NCBI RefSeq assembly: GCF_020379485.1
Contig: NW_026015764.1
Location: 1-64,000 of the forward strand
Direction of reading: 5' to 3'
Source: Brassica napus
Taxonomy: Eukaryota; Streptophyta; Magnoliopsida; Brassicales; Brassicaceae
Length of the DNA stretch: 64,000 nt
Shown here: positions 1 through 8,619 of the stretch, in pieces
Numbering within the stretch: position 1 is the first letter of the stretch
How the letters are laid out: each line of letters opens with the position of its first letter
Made by a program: the position numbers and the translations under genes
Notes under the pieces: model-generated
Seen by the model: the letters and a program-made list of their open reading frames with translations, nothing else
Database searches by the model: none
Told to the model about the DNA's origin: nothing

Positions 1-1
1 C

Positions 2-485
2 ATGGCCAAGGTATCACGAAATCGTCGAATCGCGGTAGTCGACCATCCCGCTATCTACAACGTGATCATGGGACCCCCATGGCTCAACGCCATGCAGCAG
101 TTCCGTCAACTTACCACCTGGGTCTCAAGTTCCCAACGCCGAGCGGAGTCGCGGCCATCTGGGGATGCAAAAACAGTCGCGACTATGCTTCCTCGCGGAG
201 CATAAGTTAAGGCAAATCACGGCTTCTGCAAACGGCAAACGCGCGAAGATAGATCGATCTTCGGCCAAAAGCACCCCGCACAAGGACGAAGTAAAATCGT
301 CTGTCAACGCAAACGCATCGGACGTCGAAGCTCGACATAAATCCGAAGCCCACGCGACAACTCAACCGGAACATCCGGAAATAGCGTCGACCCAGCCACG
401 ATCGACACGGTCAAGGCGGACATCGCGACACCAACCGCCGAGTAAGAACACTCGCGGCATGAAACAGAACTACGAGATGGCTTGA
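2..485 (+). pseudogene. Frameshifted pol remnant: end of aspartic protease and protease-RT linker
   Basis: The first frame (from 2) contains the segment AIYNVIMGPPWLNAM, which resembles the conserved stretch at the C-terminal end of retropepsins in plant Ty3/gypsy polyproteins (Tyr-Asn-x-Ile-x-Gly-x-x-Trp-Leu). The expected following linker is split over two other frames. Around 96-98 the reading shifts into a frame that reads AVPSTYHLGLKFPTPSGVAAIWGC. Around 166-170 it shifts again into a frame reading QKQSRLCFLAEHKLRQ and then a long basic, Ser/Thr-rich, probably disordered tail to a TGA at 483-485. Each break is consistent with loss of one base. The true start is left of the window. No RT motif such as the catalytic YxDD follows. 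This is a dead fragment of pol, not an independent gene. Confidence 0.75.
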
Positions 486-544
486 TCCTCGAAAGGGGTA
501 CGTAGGCAGCTTGTCAAAAGACGAGTTCAGCTATCCCCCTCTCT

Positions 545-560
545 AAAAAGGGGGGGGGAG
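545..560 (+). other. 16-base polypurine run (AAAAAGGGGGGGGGAG)
   Basis: An uninterrupted purine run of five A, nine G, then AG. It sits about 60 bp after the stop of the pol remnant, where some retroelements have a second or central polypurine tract. The position and composition fit, but nothing else supports priming here, and the long G run could be simple sequence. The G count may also be unreliable in consensus sequence. Confidence 0.3.
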
Positions 561-1170
561 TGGGTGCGTATACTCGTATACTCCCACAATCGCCATTATT
601 GTAATCGAGTTTTTAGAAACATAAAAATTTTTACAATATACACTGTCTTTTTATCGAAAACGCTTACGCTTCAGTTTACGCTCGTCTGCGGCCTCATCCG
701 GCCCAAAAATCGTAAAGATTATCACCTTTCAAACACGCATAATCCTCGAAAATAACTGCGAGACGTCGCAAAAAGTTAAAATTCGAGGACAATGCTAAAC
801 AAATTGTCCGAACGCGACCACTAAAACCTTACACCCCGTTCGTCGATTGGCCCCGACGAACACGCCAGCCGTCTTAAACAAACGCAATCCGATCACTCTT
901 TTGATCTTTAAAAACGTCCAGCACAAGGACAAAAGCGCGCTACAACAAAAATCCGAAATTTTGGTTTAGCACTTCCAGATTCTGAGAAGATGCTCGATTC
1001 GTACCATACAAGTCATATAAGCCGAGAACATATCGCGGACTTTAAACCGGTGCGAGTCAGGAAGAAATCGCAACAGGAAAAACGATAGCCGGCTAGTCAC
1101 CGCACAAACCTTAACCGAAAGTAAACCTAGGTCTTGCCCTAAACCCAACGCTCTGGTCTCAAACATCTCA

Positions 1171-1211
1171 AGGCATGATATCTAAAAGATACGAGATCAT
1201 AAACCATGCCT
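1171..1211. repeat. Imperfect stem-loop in the internal region
   Basis: The arms AGGCATG (1171-1177) and CATGCCT (1205-1211) are exact reverse complements. Inside them ATGAT pairs with ATCAT and ATCT with AGAT, leaving a small loop and a bulge. No stem-adjacent T run suggests a terminator. Role unknown. Confidence 0.4.
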
Positions 1212-1518
1212 CTCCGTTCGTATCTCAATGTTCTCGAAAATCGTAAAGACAGATAAATTTTTACGAAAATCACGAACGAACCAACAGATCGAACGTCTAA
1301 TTAGAACTACATACGAGACGACAACTCGTATTTACTTCAACCCTACTCAGGAAAAACTCGAAACGAAACATTTATCATATAATAAACCGCGTAAAGCGGC
1401 AAGGATTCAAAGCCACCAACGGCCAGTCCCGAAATACAAATACGGCCATCGTGGCCTAAACGAAATCCAAATTCAAAGGGCCACATTCGACCGAAAACAA
1501 GGATAACTGATCCATCCC

Positions 1519-3312
1519 TCATAATCCAAAGTCGAAGTCCCCGGACAACGAAGCACCAAACGCATCCGCAGGACGATCCACTTCCTCGCCACCGCCGTGA
1601 AAATCGATCGGGACCTCCTCGGTATCAGGAGAAACCGGGATGGAATCCCAGAACCCTTGAATCATCTCGTCGATCGGAGGGATAAGCGCCTCAGCGTGGG
1701 CACGGTCACTCATCCCACTCTTCATCAAGCTCATTTCTTCTTCAAACACATAGTCGTCGGCTTGCGTCCTCCAAAGACTTCCGACCGAACCACGGCACTC
1801 GCGAAAGTCGCCCACCGAGGTAAAGGCATTCTTAAGATTCCCGTACTCAACCTGGAACTGAGATGCGCGAGTCTTCATCACCTCGACGATCTCTCTTTTG
1901 CCTTTCCTCTCCGATCTGCGAACAGCCCGCGCATGATCACGAGTAAGCTGTGCCTCCCGCTCCAGCATCTCGCCTTGCACACGGGCGAGATCCCGCTCCG
2001 CTTTCTCCGCCTTGAACGGTAGACCATGGCTTCTCTATGACCCGCCTCGATGGCCGAGCCCAGCAAGCTCAGGCCCTGCAAAATCAATAGGCGTGTTACA
2101 AATCCATACATAGGACAATCACTTAAAAATTCCCAAGAAAAAACTAACCCCATTGATGATGCGAGATCCTTCCGCAACGACTCTCGGCCTCGCCGATTCT
2201 TTCGTAGGAGGAGGAGCATCGAAGCCCGATGGCAGCCCAGCAAAGAAATCATCGAAGTCCGGAATGGGGGCTTCGCTCGAACCGCTTCCGTCGCCGTAAG
2301 CAAGGTTCGGATCCCATCCTGGAAGCATAGAGTCATCCATCGAAAACTCTATGTCGCCGAGATCGACGTCTTTTCCCTTCCAAGAGCTCGACTCCGGCGC
2401 GGCTGTCGGAGCTTCAACGGGACTCTGGCCGTCGGGTTCGGAGTCGCTTCCCGTATCCGCGTCCAAAGCTGGACCAGGTTGCACAAATTTCAGCGCCTTC
2501 CGAACCCTTCTCGGTGTGAAAGAAGTCCAGAAGAAGGGACCATTCCTGAGAAGATCCCTCACCGCGATAATATCCTCAGGGAACGGAGCAAGAGGATTGA
2601 TGAAGGGACGATTGTTCGGCAACCTCCGGAACAGTGGAATGCAACTCTCTTCGACGGACGCAGCGTCCAAACGAACAAAGAAAAAGAACTTCTTCCACGA
2701 GTTGAAGTTCGAAATGAACTTCTTAACCACCGACATAAATTTCCGAGGGACAAACCTATGCTTATCCGTATCCTTGACAAGTTGAAGCCTCAAAAGCGCT
2801 TCATAATGATCGACGGAAAGGGAAAGGCCATGCTCATAGCTTAAGATCAAGATCCCAATAAGGTGCTGAATGGCAAGGGGTGTCAACTGACTTATCGCGA
2901 CTTCAAAACGGTCCAACACTCGGACGAGAATTTCGGGTATGGGGAACCAGAGGCGACAACGCACTATGAACACCTCATAACAAGTAAAGTAACCCTCCGG
3001 GGGGTTGTTAGCACATTCCCCCGGCAGGGACCCGGAACTCCACAACATCCGGGATGCGGTAGAACGACCGCATCGTCGCGAGAAACTCGTCAGTGGTCCT
3101 ACTTGCGTCCTTTCCCTCGACTCCACGATGGACCAGGACCGGGAATGGCTTCTCCTTGGGAGGGATCAACGAGCCGTAATGAGCAACCCACCATGCCTCG
3201 TTCTCGGCAGGATGCACCGAGTGAGGCACGAACTCCGTCTTCGGAACGACGAGCTCTTCGTAAGGACTCGCGGACGAAGACCCTTCTTCGCAATCTTTTT
3301 CTTGCTCGACAT
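1519..3312 (-). pseudogene. Antisense additional ORF of the retrotransposon ('putative gypsy type transposon' protein), frameshifted, one intron
   Basis: Read on the minus strand, the gene starts at an ATG at 3312-3310 ([11 protein letters not shown]) and ends at TGA 1521-1519, about 570 codons after removing a 73-bp intron. The N-terminal part reads [20 protein letters not shown] and then a Trp-rich stretch ([19 protein letters not shown]). A central domain follows, with [39 protein letters not shown] and a segment on [10 protein letters not shown]. This resembles the plant family annotated in Pfam as Transposase_28 (PF04195), despite that name a retroelement-borne protein of unknown function. 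Next comes an acidic Ser/Pro/Asp-rich linker, and exon 2 gives a highly charged, probably coiled-coil C-terminus. Breaks are visible near 3285-3292, 3015-3030 and 2014-2018, each apparently one base, so no full product can be made. Family recalled from pattern, not searched. Confidence 0.7.
2076..2148 (-). other. Probable 73-bp spliceosomal intron in the antisense gene
   Basis: On the minus strand the frame reads ...RIING up to 2149, then GTTAGT begins at 2148. An AT-rich stretch with an in-frame stop follows and ends in GATTTTGCAG at 2076. Downstream, [20 protein letters not shown] continues from 2075 in the phase expected after splicing between whole codons. Length, base composition and GT/AG borders are typical of short plant introns. 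The inference is that this frame break is splicing rather than mutation, unlike the three single-base breaks elsewhere in the gene. Confidence 0.6.
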
Positions 3313-3437
3313 CTTTACACTTCTCTTAAGAGAATAGAGGAAAAGGGTGGAGAGAAAGATAGAAAGTTTTTGAAAGATCTTAGAGAAAACAAGAAAGTGA
3401 AAAAATTATGGAACAAGTTACCTCTCTTCTTATAAGA
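3313..3437 (-). promoter_or_regulatory. Candidate promoter and pyrimidine-rich leader of the antisense gene
   Basis: On the minus strand TATAAGAA lies at 3434-3427, about 115 bases before the ATG at 3312. The intervening leader is strongly CT-rich (runs such as TTTCTCTCC and CCTTTTCCTC), as in many plant 5' UTRs. A start about 30 bases after the TATA would give a leader near 90 bases. This would let the antisense gene be transcribed independently of the LTR. No transcript evidence is available from sequence alone. Confidence 0.4.
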
Positions 3438-3523
3438 CATGAGGATTTACTATTCAAGCTCGGACTTTCGCATATTAATTCCATCCATCACACCTAACTT
3501 GCCAAACATGCCTAACCGCACGC

Positions 3524-3548
3524 TAGGATCCCCCCATGCATGATCCTA
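3524..3548. repeat. Stem-loop just upstream of the polypurine tract
   Basis: TAGGATC (3524-3530) and GATCCTA (3542-3548) are exact reverse complements around an 11-base loop that contains the palindrome ATGCAT. It ends two bases before the polypurine tract. It could shape the RNA near the plus-strand priming site, but this is speculation. Confidence 0.4.
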
Positions 3549-3549
3549 A

Positions 3550-3565
3550 CGGGCTGGGGGCTAAC
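3550..3565 (+). promoter_or_regulatory. Polypurine tract (plus-strand primer site)
   Basis: A G-rich run, GGGCTGGGGGC followed by TAAC, lies immediately before the TG that opens the LTR. In LTR retrotransposons plus-strand DNA synthesis is primed from a purine-rich tract abutting the 3' LTR. This placement fixes the element as + strand and this LTR as the 3' copy. The tract is interrupted by C and T, so the exact primer boundary is uncertain. Confidence 0.7.
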
Positions 3566-3731
3566 TGTTGGGGTCAAAAACGGTTACGACGGAATTACCA
3601 CCCGAAAATCCTCAGAGATCGTATTTCCGAAAGAGTTAGTAAAAGAAGGGATATAATTTTCGTAAAAATAACCTATACGAGGTTTTTCTACGAAGAAGTA
3701 TTCTTTGGGATTCAAACCAAACGATCGTCCC

Positions 3732-4003
3732 GCTCGGTCGCTACGTAGCGACCGAGCTCGAGCCAAGCTCGGTCGCTACGTAGCGACCGAGCGATCGTCC
3801 CGCTCGGTCGCTACGTAGCGACCGAGCTCGGCCAAAGCTCGGTCGCTACGTAGCGACCGAGCGATCGTTCCGCTCGGTCGCTACGTAGCGACCGAGCTCA
3901 AGCCGAAGCTCGGTCGCTACGTAGCGACCGAGCATCGTTTCGCTCGGTCGCTACGTAGCGACCGGGCTCGAGCCAAAGATCGGTCGCTGTATAGCGATTG
4001 AAC
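3732..4003. repeat. Array of eight 26-bp palindromes in the LTR U3, about 35-bp period
   Basis: Each unit is a palindrome made of GCTCGGTCGCTAC followed by its reverse complement, centred on TACGTA. Copies start at 3732, 3767, 3802, 3837, 3872, 3908, 3942 and 3978. The first six are perfect, the seventh has one mismatch and the eighth is degenerate. Spacers of 8-10 bases alternate between a TCGAGCCAA-like and a GATCGTCCC-like form, so the true tandem unit is about 70 bp with two palindromes. Each perfect palindrome contains five CpG sites. Possible roles are cruciform formation or binding of ACGT-core factors such as bZIP proteins; both are inference. Confidence 0.9.
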
Positions 4004-4415
4004 CTTTCCGAACATCGATACGACACCAGTCCTGCATTCTCGTCAACCTTCGAATGCTATCTCCCGAAGACCGTAGCAAGCTCAGTCATGTTTCCCGCTA
4101 TTCTAATTCATCGATCAAACTTCGCGGATTAGAAACCGCGGAAAACTCGTAGTAAACGTGTCGAGTCGGAAGACGGCCCAAAGGGACCTAAAACACGACT
4201 CGAGGCCCATCCTACGATTTTTCCTAACCAAAAGCCCGTGAACCACAGCATGGTTCGCGCTTGGCCCCGAGGAAGGATAAATGTCAAGTTTCCGCGGATA
4301 AATACGGAAGTTTTGAAGATAATTGTGAAGATCGGGAAAAATGGAATATCTCCATTTTTATGCTATGACGGCTTAAGGGCAGAAGAGTAAAAGCGTAAAC
4401 CGACCTTGGAGCTAG

Positions 4416-4424
4416 TATATAAGG
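4416..4424 (+). promoter_or_regulatory. LTR TATA box
   Basis: TATATAAGG in a GC-mixed context, about 850 bases into the LTR, is the best core promoter match on +. Transcription would begin near 4445-4455, in the purine-rich stretch GGAGCAGGGGAGGAAG or just after it, which would mark the U3/R border. No clear polyadenylation signal was recognised downstream. Confidence 0.6.
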
Positions 4425-4796
4425 AGTCCTAGGCGAGGAGCAGGGGAGGAAGACTTTTTCAGAGCAAACTTAGCACTTAGAGCGATTTAGGCAACTTTCC
4501 GTTTTTGTTATTTCGAGCTGCGACTCAATTAGGTTTAGCCGTCTTAGGGTTGCTAGAACTAGGAATCTCGCCGACAGCTCTCGAGCCCAGGCTTATACCT
4601 TGTTGTAACGCTCATACGCAGATTCGGAATAAGATCTATTTTGCTCTCTTTTCGATTTCTTATTTTTATCGTTGTTATTCTCGTGTTCTGATTGCTTGAC
4701 GTGTGGTAATTAACAGATATCCGGGTCCTCTGGGAAACTAGGGTTTTCTTAGTTCCTTATTTAACGGAATCGACAGTGCGAATTTCGGTTCCCACA

Positions 4797-4801
4797 ATGA
4801 A
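4797..4801 (+). other. Retrotransposon/satellite junction and predicted target-site duplication (ATGAA)
   Basis: The first base after the LTR is also the first base that aligns with the satellite, inside its ...TTGGG|ATGAAGAAG segment. Ty3/gypsy integrases usually duplicate 5 bp, so ATGAA here should also occur just left of the 5' LTR outside the window. Only one copy is visible. Confidence 0.6.
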
Positions 4802-7585
4802 GAAGTTACCCACTTTCTAATCAGGTGATTCTTTTCCCAGTTTGGGAATAGACAGCTTCTTCGTCGTTCCAATCAAACCAGGATGAATCACTTTGTAAGA
4901 AGATCGATTTGGATACATAAAGTGTTGGAGAATCACCAGGAAGTTGAATAAATCTCATAGGAGTTGGGATAAGAAGTTATCCCTTTAAATCAGGTGATTC
5001 CAGTTTCCCAGTTTGGGAATAGGACAGCTTCTTCGTCGTTTCAATCAAACCAGATGAATCACTTTGTAAGAAGCTCGATTTGGATACATAATGGTGGAGA
5101 AACACCAGGAAGTTGAATAAATCTCATAGGAGTTGGGATGAAGAAGTTATCCCACTTTCTAATCAGGTGATTCTGTTTCCAGTTTGGGAATAGGACAGCT
5201 TCTTCGTCGTTCCAATCAACCAGGATGAATCACTTTGTAAGAAGCTCGATTTGGATACATAAAGTGTTGGAGAATCACCAGGAAGTTGAATAAATCTCAT
5301 AGTTGGGATGAAGAAGTTATCCCACTTTCTAATCAGGTGATTCCAGTTTCCCAGTTTGGAATAGAACAGCTTCTTCGTCGTTCCAATCAAACCAGGATGA
5401 ATCACTTTGTAAGAAGCTTGATTTGGATACATAAAGTGTTGGAGAATCACCAGGAAGTTGAATAAATCTCATAGGAGTTGGGATGAAGAAGTTATCCCAC
5501 TTTCTAATCAGGTGATTCCAGTTTCCCAGTTTGGGATTAGACAGCTTCTTCGTCGTTCCAATCAAACCAGGATGAATCACTTTGTAAGAAGCTTGATTTG
5601 GATACATAAAGTGTTGGAGAATCACCAGGAAGTTGAAAAATCTCATAGGAGTTGGGATGAAGAAGTTATCCCACTTTCTAATCAGGTGATTCCAGTTTCC
5701 CAGTTTGGGAATAGACAGCTTCTTCGTCGTTCCAATCAAACCAGGATGAATCACTTTGTAAGAAGCTTGATTTGGATACATAAAGTGTTGGAGAATCACC
5801 AGGAAGTTGAATAAATCTCATAGGAGTTGGGATGAAGAAGTTATCCCACTTTCAAATCAGGTGATTCCAGTTTCCCAGTTTGGGAATAGGACAGCTTCTT
5901 CGTCGTTCAATCAAACCAGGATGAATCACTTTGTAAGAAGCTCGATTTGGATACATAAAATGGTGGAGAAACACCAGGAAGTTGAATAAATCTCATAGGA
6001 GTTGGGATGAAGAAGTTATCCCACTTTCTAATCAGGTGATTCCAGTTTCCCAGTTTGGGAATAGGACAGCTTCTTCGTCGTTCCAATCAAACCAGGATGA
6101 ATCACTTTGTAAGAAGCTCGATTTGGATACATAAAGTGTTGGAGAATCACCAGGAAGTTGAATAAATCTCATAGGAGTTGGGATGAAGAAGTTATCCCAC
6201 TTTCTAATCAGGTGATTCCAGTTTCCCAGTTTGGGAATAGGACAGCTTCTTCGTCGTTCCAATCAAACCAGGATGAATCACTTTGTAAGAAGCTTGATTT
6301 GGATACATAAATGTGGAGAAACACCAGGAAGTTGAATAAATCTCATAGGAGTTGGGATGAAGAAGTTATCCCACTTTCTAATCAGGTGATTCCAGTTTCC
6401 CAGTTTGGGAATAGGACAGCTTCTTCGTCGTTCCAATCAAACCAGGATGAATCACTTTGTAAGAAGCGATTTGGATACATAAAGTGTTGGAGAATCACCA
6501 GGAAGTTGAATAAATCTCATAGGAGTTGGGATGAAGAAGTTATCCCACTTTCTAATCAGGTGATTCCAGTTTCCCAGTTTGGGAATAGAACAGCTTCTTC
6601 GTCGTTCCAATCAAACCAGGATGAATCACTTTGTAAGAAGCTTGATTTGGATACATAATGTTGGAGAATCACCAGGAAGTTGAAAAAATCTCATAGGAGT
6701 TGGGATGAAGAAGTTATCCTACTTTCAAATCAGGTGATTCTAGTTTTCCAGTTTGGGAATAGAACAGCTTCTTCGTCGTTCCAATCAAACCAGGATGAAT
6801 CACTTTGTAAGAAGCTCGATTTGGATACATAAAGTGTTGGAGAATCACCAGGAAGTTGAATAAATCTCATAGGAGTTGGGATGAAGAAGTTATCCCACTT
6901 TCTAATCAGGTGATTCCAGTTTCCAGTTTGGGAATAGGACAACAGCTTCTTCGTCGTTCCAATCAAACCAGGATGAATCACTTTGTAAGAAGCTTGATTT
7001 GGATACATAAAGTGGTGGAGAACACCAGGAAGTTGAATAAATCTCATAGGAGTTGGGATGAAGAAGTTATCCCACTTTCAAATCAGGTGATTCCAGTTTC
7101 CCAGTTTGGGAATAGGACAGCTTCTTCGTCGTTCCAATCAAACCAGGATGAATCACTTTGTAAGAAGCTCGATTTGGATACATAAAGTGTTGGAGAATCA
7201 CCAGGAAGTTGAATAAATCTCATAGGAGTTGGGATGAAGAAGTTATCCCACTTTCTAATCAGGTGATTCCAGTTTCCCAGTTTGGGAATAGAACAGCTTC
7301 TTCGTCGTTCCAATCAAACCAGGATGAATCACTTTGTAAGAAGCTTGATTTGGATACATAAAGTGTTGGAGAAACACCAGGAAGTTGAATAAATCTCATA
7401 GGAGTTGGGATGAAGAAGTTATCCCACTTTCAAATCAGGTGATTCCAGTTTCCCAGTTTGGGAATATGACAGCTTCTTCCGTTCCAATCAAACCAGGATG
7501 AATCACTTTGTAAGAAGCTCGATTTGGATACATAAAGTGTTGGAGAATCACCAGGAAGTTGAATAAATCTCATAGGAGTTGGGAT

Positions 7586-8100
7586 AAGAATTTCCTCCCA
7601 CTTTCTCCATTGTGATCCCGTCAGAGTTCCGTCCCAGTTTTGTACAACTTTTACAACTTTTCTGTCGTCGTTCCATCAACCAGGATGGATGAGTATCACT
7701 TTGTTAGAAGCCGTTTGGGATACATAAAGTGTTGGAGAATCACCAGGAAGTTGAATAAATCTCATAGGAGTTGGGATCAAGAAGAGTTGTCCATCCCATA
7801 AGTTTTGATCATTGTGATCCTCTTCAATAGGATTCCCAGTTTGGGAATAGAACACTTCTTCGTCGTTCCAATCAAACAAGAGTGAATCTTTGTCTTGTTT
7901 AAGATTATAGGATGGTGGCACAGGAACCATTATAAGTGGGGTTGGTTAATTCCCACTTTCAAATCAGGTGGAAATCACATTTCTAACACTCTCCTGTAAA
8001 TCACCGGAATGAAGGTCAGAGGTGGCTTGATTTGGATACATAAATGGTCAGGATGTGTAATCCCTAGGAATTCTCGTTCGGTTTCCCCAGTTTCCAGTTT
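7586..8100 (+). repeat. Scrambled, strongly degenerate satellite patch
   Basis: Satellite words such as GATTTGGATACATAAA, CCAGTTTGGGAATAG and CTTCGTCGTTCCAATCAAAC remain in order. Between them lies sequence that does not align to the monomer, for example around 7595-7660, 7781-7835 and 7875-8030. No foreign gene or known element is recognisable in it. Normal monomers resume near 8100. Confidence 0.7.
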
Positions 8101-8619
8101 TGGGAATAGGACAGCTTCTTCGTGTTCCATCAAACCACCGGATGAATCACTTTGTAAGAGCTCGATTTGGATACATAAAGTGTTGGAGAATCACCAGGAA
8201 GTTGAATAAATCTCATAGGAGTTGGGATGAAGAAGTTATCCCACTTTCTAATCAGGTGATTCCAGTTTCCCAGTTTGGGAATAGAACAGCTTCTTCGTCG
8301 TTCCAATCAAAGGAGGAATCACTTTGTAAGAAGCTCGATTTGGATACATAAGTGTTGGAGAATCACCAGGAAGTTGAATAATCTCATAGGAGTTGGGATG
8401 AGAAGTTATCCCACTTTCTAATCAGGTGATTCCAGTTTCCCAGTTTGGGAATAGAACAGCTTCTTCGTCGTTCCAATCATCAAACAAACAGGATGAATCA
8501 CTTTGTAAGAAGCTGATTTGGATACATAAGTGTGGAGAACACCAGGAAGTTGAATAAATCTCATAGGAGGGGATGAAGAAGTTATCCCACTTTCTAAATC
8601 AGTGATTCCAGTTTCCCAG

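Larger units (their letters stand above)
486..1518 (+). other. Non-coding internal segment of the retroelement
   Basis: About 1 kb with no ORF I can assign on either strand. Open frames of 60-92 codons occur (for example 1228-1506 on + and 966-1166 on -), but they show no family motif and look like chance. In a complete element this interval should carry RT, RNase H and integrase, roughly 3 kb or more, so it marks an internal deletion or replacement. It holds a purine run (545-560), a short direct repeat GTATACTC x2 near 569-586, and an imperfect stem-loop (1171-1211). Otherwise I see nothing. Confidence 0.6.
1..4796 (+). mobile_element. 3' part of a Ty3/gypsy (probably Tat-lineage) LTR retrotransposon inserted in centromeric satellite
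   Basis: The order seen is a pol remnant on +, a long non-coding stretch, an antisense extra gene, a polypurine tract, and an LTR that starts TGTTGGGG and ends CCCACA. In plant Tat-type Ty3/gypsy elements (Ogre, Retand, Grande and relatives) extra ORFs, often antisense, are known between pol and the 3' LTR, and this layout fits. The 5' LTR, primer binding site, gag and most of the protease lie left of the window or are absent. No RT, RNase H or integrase motifs are recognisable between the pol remnant and the antisense gene, so this copy looks non-autonomous as well as mutated. Orientation is fixed by the polypurine tract left of the LTR and by satellite directly right of it. The Tat assignment is inference from architecture; the LTR-element call is firm. 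Confidence 0.85.
3566..4796 (+). repeat. 3' long terminal repeat, 1231 bp
   Basis: It starts TGTTGGGG directly after the polypurine tract and ends TTCCCACA directly before satellite, giving TG...CA borders with weak terminal inverted similarity. A palindrome array sits in the U3 part, a TATA box at 4416, and a T-rich R/U5 part follows. U5 holds a telo-box-like TAGGGTTT (4739-4746) and a related TTAGGGTT (4544-4551). The 5' LTR is out of the window, so LTR divergence and insertion age cannot be estimated here. A short + frame at 4505-4699 is considered chance. Confidence 0.85.

Noticed and set aside
1228..1506. 92-codon + strand open frame as a gene
   Set aside because: No recognisable motif, and it lies in the decayed internal region of the element; length is compatible with chance.
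2050..2844. 264-codon + strand open frame
   Set aside because: It lies opposite the antisense gene, whose minus-strand reading has clear family features. The + reading is a basic, low-complexity shadow.
3584..3766. Short minus-strand open frame running into the LTR palindromes
   Set aside because: It spans the LTR start and ends in the palindrome array, with no motif; chance frame.
3566..4796. This LTR being a 5' LTR or a solo LTR
   Set aside because: Internal element sequence with a polypurine tract lies to its left, and satellite without a primer binding site lies to its right, so it is the 3' LTR of a + strand element.
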